Both the position numbers and the translations under genes were made by a program. A stretch of 64,000 nt of DNA from assembly GCF_030271535.1 (NCBI RefSeq), contig NZ_JASCXJ010000023.1, positions 1-64,000 of the forward strand. The letters are read 5' to 3'. Position 1 is the first letter of the stretch; every line of letters begins with the position of its first letter. Of this stretch, positions 59,129 through 64,000 are shown in pieces. Source of the stretch: Nocardiopsis sp. ATB16-24. Its GTDB lineage: Bacteria; Actinomycetota; Actinomycetes; Streptosporangiales; Streptosporangiaceae. The notes below the pieces were generated by a model. That model was not told the DNA's origin and searched no databases. It worked only from the letters and a program-made list of their open reading frames with translations.

Positions 59129-59165
59129 GCGCAAGGGGTGTTCCGTGGCCGGATGCGGACACGGT
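59129..59165 (+). repeat. Imperfect direct repeat, copy 1
   Basis: GCGCAAGGGGT and TGGCCGGATGCGG are identical in both copies, separated by six differing bases; the copies are 805 bases apart. Confidence 0.4.
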
Positions 59166-59933
59166 ACCGAGTACCATTGGTGAGGGTTCGGTCACGCAGG
59201 TGTAACCCCAGAGGTCAAGGCTTCCTCTCTGAGGCCTGTGACCGGTTTGCCATGCGCACACTCGTGCGAACTCGTGGCCGGTTCCGGACGTAGGACCCTA
59301 GGAGTGGTGTCCCGTGGGCCCGTCGCGTCCAACGCCCTCCCCGAGCGCCGCTTCGCGCGACCCCTTGAACCCCGCGTGCGGGAGCCTCCGTGTCCGAGCG
59401 ACCCCACAAGCCGAGCGGAGTGCCGTCGAAGGGGCCGGTCCCGCCTCTTCCCCGGCTGGTCCCCAAGGCGGGCGTCCCCGTCCACCGTCATGGGCGGGGA
59501 CGACGCGGACACCGGGTCGGCCGGTCACGGGGGACGGCCTCCTCGCGGGCCCGGAGGGGGCCGTGGTGTCGGTCGGTGATGGAACCGGAACGGCGCGCCG
59601 CCGCTCACGAGTCCCTGTCCCCCTCTGAGGGGGAAGGGGCCCTGAGGTCCGACGCCCGCCGGCGAGGACGTCGGATCTCCGGGGGCGGGGGTCCGCACCC
59701 GAGATGGGGTCTTCCGAGACGTTCGCCCAGACGTGCGTCGTCGCGACACCCGACGAACGGCCACACGCCAGGAGTGCGCGCCTGGGACGGGTGAAGGACG
59801 AGGGCAGATCGTTCCTTCGGATGATGGGCTGGTCGGACGACCCATCGCACGGGCTCCCGGGGCCTGGGGCGACCATGTGTCTGACCTTGGAGTTCCTCCA
59901 GATCAATGTCTCCGATCCACGCGTACACGGAGG

Positions 59934-59971
59934 GCGCAAGGGGTATCGGATGGCCGGATGCGGTCATCGGT
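59934..59971 (+). repeat. Imperfect direct repeat, copy 2
   Basis: Second copy of the 59129-59165 element, one base longer; both identical blocks (11 and 13 bases) are in the same order. Confidence 0.4.
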
Positions 59972-60219
59972 CCCGGGGCGTCCGTCACCTCGTCGATGCG
60001 CAGGAGCGGCTCCGAGGATCGGGGTGTGGGCCTGAAGAGACGACGGCGTGCACCGGTGGCCCCGGGCGTACGTCGGCCCGGCTCACCAAGGCACCTCCAC
60101 CGCGTTCGTCCGACGACGCCGACCATGGACCCTCGGGACACGGGCGCGTGTACGGGAACATGCACGGGCACATGGGGTGATCCGAGGTAACTAGCGAGTA
60201 TCGGGCCCCGGGAAGGGGG

Positions 60220-60249
60220 TTGAGCCGCGCGGTGTTGGGCCAAGATAAG
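60220..60249 (+). promoter_or_regulatory. Putative pup promoter
   Basis: TTGAGC (60220-60225) and GATAAG (60244-60249) are separated by 18 bases, 44 bases before the pup start codon. Confidence 0.5.
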
Positions 60250-60258
60250 GGCGAGAGC

Positions 60259-60282
60259 CCCGAACGGGAGCCCGAACGGGAG
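60259..60282 (+). repeat. Two tandem 12-base repeats containing GGGAG upstream of pup
   Basis: CCCGAACGGGAG occurs exactly twice in a row (60259-60270 and 60271-60282). Each unit contains a CCCG/CGGG dyad and an SD-like GGGAG; the second is the ribosome binding site (ten bases before ATG 60293). Confidence 0.7.
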
Positions 60283-60292
60283 GTAACAGGCT

Positions 60293-60496
60293 ATGGCGAC
60301 GAAGGATACCGGCGGCCAGAAGCACGCCTCGCGCCGCGACGAGGAGGTCGAGGAGACCGAGGCCTCGGCGGATGTCCAGGACCGTAAGGAACAGCTGGAC
60401 GAGGACGTGGACGACATCCTCGACGAGATCGACGACGTGCTGGAGAGCAACGCCGAGGACTTCGTCCGGCAGTTCGTGCAAAAGGGCGGTCAGTAG
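60293..60496 (+). CDS. pup: Prokaryotic ubiquitin-like protein Pup
   Basis: Pup is ligated to lysines of doomed proteins by PafA. The 67-residue, acidic, intrinsically disordered protein has the coiled-coil-forming middle (EQLDEDVDDILDEIDDVLES) and the conserved end, EDFVRQFVQKGGQ. It ends in Gln, so Dop must deamidate it before PafA can use it. ATG at 60293 follows the second GGGAG repeat. It is upstream of prcB and prcA on the same strand, as in other actinobacteria. Confidence 0.97.
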   Translation: MATKDTGGQKHASRRDEEVEETEASADVQDRKEQLDEDVDDILDEIDDVLESNAEDFVRQFVQKGGQ

Positions 60497-60610
60497 CCGC
60501 CGCGCGGCGGTTCGCTGACAGCGCACTTCAGCGCCGTCGGCGCCGCCGCGCACACGACTAGGGTCAATGACGACGGCCGACATGGGCCGCCGTGTGAACA
60601 AGGACAACAG

Positions 60611-60644
60611 GCGCCCCACCCGCCCCCACGTCGGGGTGGGGCGC
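60611..60644 (+). promoter_or_regulatory. Hairpin just before prcB
   Basis: GCGCCCCACCC (60611-60621) pairs with GGGTGGGGCGC (60634-60644), ending seven bases before the prcB binding site AGGGAG. It could act as a terminator/attenuator between pup and prcB or stabilise the downstream mRNA. Confidence 0.5.
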
Positions 60645-60660
60645 GAGTGAAGGGAGACGC

Positions 60661-61503
60661 GTGTTCGAAGGGTTCGAGGGCGGACGGTTGCCAGCCGCTT
60701 TCATGAGTGCGGGAACCTCGTCCTTCACCGAGTTTCTCAGTTCGGTCAGACCCGAGCTGCTGCCCGGACACAAGCTGCCCCCGGGCGGCGGGACCGAGCA
60801 CCTCACTCCCGACGCCACGACCATCGTCGCCCTGACCTTCCCCGGGGGCGTGCTGGTGGCGGGGGACCGCCGTGCCACACAGGGAAACGTCATCGCCAAC
60901 CGCGACATGGACAAGGTCTTTCGCACCGACGAGTTCTCCGCGGTGGCCATCGCGGGCTCCGCGGGGATCGGTATCGAACTGGCCCGCCTCTACCAGGTGG
61001 AGCTGGAGCACTACGAGAAGATGGAGGGCCGTTCGCTCTCCCTGGAGGGTAAGGCGAACAAACTCGCGCAGATGGTCCGCGGCAACCTGGGCATGGCCAT
61101 GCAGGGCTTCGTGGTCGTCCCGCTCCTGGTCGGTTACGACGAAGGCAGCGACCAAGGGCGTGTCTTCAGCTACGACGCCGTCGGAGGGCGCTACGAGGAG
61201 CAGCGCTACCACTCCATCGGTTCCGGCTCGGTCTTCGCCAAGGGGTCGATCAAGAAGCTCTACCGTGAGGACCTCGACCGGACCGGTGCCGCCAAGGTCG
61301 CCTTGGAGGCCCTCTACGACGCCGCCGACGACGACTCCGCCACCGGAGGGCCGGACCTGCACCGCAAGATCTTCCCCCTCGTCGACGTCATCACCGAGGA
61401 CGGTCACCGTCGCCTGCCCACCGAAGAGGTCGCCCGCCTGGCGACCGAGGTGGTGGAGGGACGCGCGGCCAGCCCCGACGGGCCCACGGCCTCGCTGAGT
61501 TGA
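60661..61503 (+). CDS. prcB: 20S proteasome beta subunit PrcB
   Basis: PrcB is the proteolytic subunit of the proteasome. The 280-residue protein has a propeptide of 52 residues ending HLTPDA, after which Thr53 would become the N-terminal nucleophile ([20 protein letters not shown]). Other catalytic positions follow: Asp/Lys in [20 protein letters not shown], and SGSAGIG-type [11 protein letters not shown] and [14 protein letters not shown] at 60661. The stop is 56 bases before prcA. Confidence 0.96.
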   Translation: MFEGFEGGRLPAAFMSAGTSSFTEFLSSVRPELLPGHKLPPGGGTEHLTPDATTIVALTFPGGVLVAGDRRATQGNVIANRDMDKVFRTDEFSAVAIAGSAGIGIELARLYQVELEHYEKMEGRSLSLEGKANKLAQMVRGNLGMAMQGFVVVPLLVGYDEGSDQGRVFSYDAVGGRYEEQRYHSIGSGSVFAKGSIKKLYREDLDRTGAAKVALEALYDAADDDSATGGPDLHRKIFPLVDVITEDGHRRLPTEEVARLATEVVEGRAASPDGPTASLS

Positions 61504-61559
61504 GCGGGCACCCGTCCCCACAACAGACATCTTCCGACTAGACAAGGAAACGATCCGCG

Positions 61560-62315
61560 GTGTCGATGCCGTTCTATGTCGCCCCCGAACAGCAGATGAA
61601 GGACAAAGCGGACTACGCGCGCAAGGGCATCGCGCGCGGCCGCAGCGCCGTCGTCCTGCAATACGAGGGCGGCATCCTCCTGGTGGCGGACAACGTGTCC
61701 CGCACCCTGCACAAGATCAGCGAACTCTACGACCGCATCGCCTTCGCGGCCGTCGGTCGTTATCCGGAGTTCGAGAACCTTCGTCTCATGGGCGTGCGTT
61801 TCGCCGATGTGCGCGGGTACCAGTACGACCGTCGCGACGTCAGCGGGCGTCAGCTCGCCAACATCTACGCCCAGACCCTGGGCACCGTCTTCAGTGAGAG
61901 CCTCAAGCCCTGGGAGGTGGAACTCGTCGTCGCCGAGGTCGGTGACACTCCCGACGAGGACGAGATCTACCGCATCACCTTCGACGGCTCCATCGTCGAC
62001 GAACAGGGCTTCGTGGCGGTGGGCGGTTCCTCCGAGCACGTGTCCGGTGTGCTCAAGGACCGCTTCGCCGCCGACGCTCCGCTCAGCGCGGCACTCAACG
62101 CGGCCACGCACGCCTTGGCGCACGAGAACGGTGAGGCGCGCGAACTGGAGGCCGCCAACCTGGAGGTCGCCGTTCTGGAGCGGGCACGAGAACACCGCAA
62201 GTTCCGTCGCGTCCACGGCCGGCGGCTGGCCCGCCTCCTGGAGGAGGGCAAGGCCACCGGGAGCCCCGTCTCCTCCGGCGGCGGTACCGGCACCACGGAC
62301 GAGGCCGACGAATGA
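61560..62315 (+). CDS. prcA: 20S proteasome alpha subunit PrcA
   Basis: PrcA rings gate the proteasome and bind ARC/Mpa. The 251-residue protein has the alpha-type N terminus, MPFYVAPEQQMKDKADYARK, with the GIARGRSAVVLQYEGGILLV beta strand; the catalytic threonine is absent as expected. AAGGAAA precedes the GTG at 61560; an ATG two codons later would also work. C-terminal tail TGTTDEADE is acidic. It is co-transcribed with prcB. Confidence 0.95.
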   Translation: MSMPFYVAPEQQMKDKADYARKGIARGRSAVVLQYEGGILLVADNVSRTLHKISELYDRIAFAAVGRYPEFENLRLMGVRFADVRGYQYDRRDVSGRQLANIYAQTLGTVFSESLKPWEVELVVAEVGDTPDEDEIYRITFDGSIVDEQGFVAVGGSSEHVSGVLKDRFAADAPLSAALNAATHALAHENGEARELEAANLEVAVLERAREHRKFRRVHGRRLARLLEEGKATGSPVSSGGGTGTTDEADE

Positions 62316-62427
62316 CCTGGAAACGATGACCGCCGGTGCGGCGTGCCCGAGGCGCCGCACCGGAAGAGGGGGTGCCGGCGGTGGGACTCCGCCGTCCGCA
62401 CCCCGGATGGGAAGTTGGTGAGGCCGC

Positions 62428-63786
62428 GTGGAGCGACGGATCTTCGGGCTGGAGAACGAGTACGGGGTCACGTGCACCTTCCGGGGACAGCGGCGCCTGT
62501 CCCCCGACGAGGTCGCCCGTTACCTCTTCCGCAGGGTGGTCTCCTGGGGGCGCAGCAGCAACGTGTTCCTGCGCAACGGCGCCCGCCTCTACCTGGACGT
62601 GGGCAGCCATCCGGAGTACGCCACCCCCGAGTGTGACGACCTCATGGACCTGGTCGCTCACGACAAGGCCGGCGAGCGCATCCTGGAGGGGCTGCAGATA
62701 GACGCCGAGCAGCGTCTGCACGAGGAGGGCATCGCCGGGGACATCTACCTGTTCAAGAACAACACCGACTCGGCGGGCAACTCCTACGGCTGCCACGAGA
62801 ACTACCTGGTCGGCCGACACGGCGAGTTCGGTCGACTGGCCGACGTGCTGATCCCCTTCCTGGTCACACGGCAGATCGTCTGCGGCGCGGGCAAGGTCCT
62901 CCAGACCCCTCGCGGGGCCCTGTTCTGCGTCAGCCAGCGTGCCGAGCACATCTGGGAGGGCGTCTCCTCGGCCACCACGCGCTCACGCCCCATCATCAAC
63001 ACCAGGGACGAGCCGCACGCCGACGCCGAGCGCTTCCGCCGCCTGCACGTCATCGTCGGTGACTCCAACATGAGCGAGACCACCACCCTGCTCAAGCTGG
63101 GCTCCACCCACCTCGTGCTACAGATGATCGAGGCCGGGGTGGTCATGCGCGACTACACGCTGGAGAACCCGATCCGGGCCATCCGCGAGGTCAGCCACGA
63201 CATGACCGGCCGTCGCAAGGTGCGTCTGGCCAACGGACGCGAGGCCAGCGCGCTGGAGATCCAGCGCGAGTACCTGGACAAGGTGCAGAGCTACGTCGAC
63301 CGGCACGGCACCGACGCCACCGGCAAACGTGTCCTGGAGCTGTGGCAACGCACCCTGGAGGCGGTCGAGACCCAGAACCTGGAGACGGTCTCCAGGGAGA
63401 TCGACTGGGTCGCCAAGTACCTGCTGCTGGAGCGCTACCGCGACAAGCACGGCCTCTCGCTGTCCTCGCCCCGGGTGGCCCAACTCGATCTGACCTACCA
63501 CGACATCCACCGCGATCGCGGATTGTTCTACCTGATGCAGAACCGCGGTCAGATGGACCGGGTGGTCGGGGACCTGAAGATCTTCGAGGCCAAGTCGGTA
63601 CCGCCGCAGACCACGAGGGCCCGGCTGCGCGGCGAGTTCATCCGGCGGGCCCAGGAGCAACGCCGCGACTTCACGGTGGACTGGGTCCACCTGAAGCTCA
63701 ACGACCAGGCGCAGCGCACCGTGCTGTGCAAGGACCCCTTCAAGTCGGTGGACGAACGGGTGGAGAAACTCATCGCCGGAATGTGA
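62428..63786 (+). CDS. pafA: Pup-protein ligase PafA
   Basis: PafA phosphorylates the C-terminal Glu of Pup and joins it to a substrate lysine. The 452-residue protein is a paralogue of Dop and lacks the Dop loop: [34 protein letters not shown] (base-forming Asp), [40 protein letters not shown]. The terminal part has [18 protein letters not shown] at 62428; 112 bases after prcA, so probably in the same operon. Confidence 0.96.
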   Translation: MERRIFGLENEYGVTCTFRGQRRLSPDEVARYLFRRVVSWGRSSNVFLRNGARLYLDVGSHPEYATPECDDLMDLVAHDKAGERILEGLQIDAEQRLHEEGIAGDIYLFKNNTDSAGNSYGCHENYLVGRHGEFGRLADVLIPFLVTRQIVCGAGKVLQTPRGALFCVSQRAEHIWEGVSSATTRSRPIINTRDEPHADAERFRRLHVIVGDSNMSETTTLLKLGSTHLVLQMIEAGVVMRDYTLENPIRAIREVSHDMTGRRKVRLANGREASALEIQREYLDKVQSYVDRHGTDATGKRVLELWQRTLEAVETQNLETVSREIDWVAKYLLLERYRDKHGLSLSSPRVAQLDLTYHDIHRDRGLFYLMQNRGQMDRVVGDLKIFEAKSVPPQTTRARLRGEFIRRAQEQRRDFTVDWVHLKLNDQAQRTVLCKDPFKSVDERVEKLIAGM

Positions 63787-63805
63787 CTTTCGGACCTTGG
63801 CATCG

Positions 63806-63844
63806 GGCCCCGCCCGGCGGTGACGGACCGTCCGCGGCGGGGCC
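63806..63844 (+). terminator. Terminator after pafA
   Basis: GGCCCCGCC (63806-63814) pairs with GGCGGGGCC (63836-63844), 20 bases after the stop codon. Confidence 0.6.
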
Positions 63845-63934
63845 GTCCGGTTCGTAACGTTCCTGGGGGTGGTTACGGTCTTTCTTTTCGGTAGTGTGAC
63901 CCTGTCCTGAGCCGGAGATCAGAGGTTGTGACCC

Positions 63935-64000
63935 ATGCACCGACGTGCTGCCGCCCTCGCGGTGCCGCTGACCGCCATCGCCCTGGCGATATCCAGCTGC
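63935..64000 (+). CDS. Lipoprotein, N-terminal fragment (cut by the window end)
   Basis: The 22 visible codons read MHRRAAALAVPLTAIALAIS then SC, a signal peptide with a lipobox (ISSC). It is a membrane-anchored protein. In several actinobacteria an FKBP-type peptidyl-prolyl isomerase lies beside pafA and has such a leader, but the visible part cannot show this. AGAGG precedes the ATG. Confidence 0.65.
   Translation, partial: MHRRAAALAVPLTAIALAISSC

Larger units (their letters stand above)
58824..60219. other. Stretch of about 1.4 kb without a convincing gene
   Basis: Open frames exist on both strands because of high GC, but none has a strong binding site, a recognisable domain, or the third-position bias of the neighbours. 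The first 200 bases are AT-rich and hold the protease promoter region. An imperfect 37-base repeat (59129-59165 and 59934-59971) and a TCCCCCT/AGGGGGA hairpin (59620-59636) are present. It may contain a decayed gene. Confidence 0.5.

Noticed and set aside
59298-60450. Several 140-280-codon frames on both strands before pup
   Set aside because: No ribosome binding site, no family resemblance, and several mutually overlapping frames; one even runs antisense through pup.

Overview
The window is high-GC actinobacterial DNA, most likely from a Nocardiopsis or close relative. The evidence is strong G/C bias at third codon positions, GTG/TTG starts behind AGGAGG-type sites, a complete Pup-proteasome gene set, and a secreted serine protease (57660-58823, minus) that reads like the alkaline proteases described from Nocardiopsis. 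Genus assignment is an inference from protein resemblance, not from an rRNA gene; no rRNA or tRNA gene was seen.

Region 1 (1-2042): the last codons and right end of an IS3-type insertion sequence, a 46-residue membrane peptide, thyX (flavin-dependent thymidylate synthase) and a small secreted protein. Region 2 (2333-19491): a compact biosynthetic-looking locus in two tightly coupled operons separated by an EF-hand gene. Operon A has two Gfo/Idh/MocA dehydrogenases, a TIM-barrel sugar isomerase, an M20 hydrolase, an Ldh2-type dehydrogenase and an unknown 153-residue protein. Operon B has two DegT/DnrJ aminotransferases, a UbiA prenyltransferase, an FAD oxidoreductase, two acyl-AMP ligases, a CaiB/BaiF-like CoA-transferase and a methyltransferase. 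There is no PKS or NRPS core. The enzyme set suggests an oxidised and aminated cyclitol or sugar-like unit, an acyl activation step and a membrane prenyl transfer; the product cannot be named. This is the best candidate in the window for an undescribed system.

Region 3 (19712-28143): a secreted RICIN/beta-helix protein behind two LacI-type operators (one a near-perfect CebR/CelR box), a PRC-barrel/DUF2382 stress protein, a flavin amine oxidase, a possible split-barrel protein divergent from cstA, and a coupled cstA - cory-CC-star - ArsA-like ATPase operon. Region 4 (28323-39460): phospholipid/envelope and glycine metabolism genes with partial synteny to the M. tuberculosis garA-gcvB region: a CDP-alcohol phosphatidyltransferase, a nucleotidyltransferase fused to a degenerate phosphomannomutase domain, a GarA-like FHA protein, a DUF151 nuclease, a MerR regulator, then gcvP under a glycine riboswitch, and a TPR protein.

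Region 5 (39722-48000): DUF5999 protein, ThrE-type exporter, orphan NarL-type response regulator, RecB-family nuclease, site-2 protease, an XRE-regulator/Rossmann-protein pair and a polyphosphate glucokinase. Region 6 (48106-63786): trmI, arc/mpa, dop, then a 7.4-kb interruption (PucR regulator, frameshifted MHS transporter, YtcJ-like amidohydrolase, secreted protease and about 1.4 kb with no convincing gene), then pup, prcB, prcA and pafA. Together these encode tagging, unfolding, proteolysis and Pup recycling. The window ends inside a lipoprotein gene.
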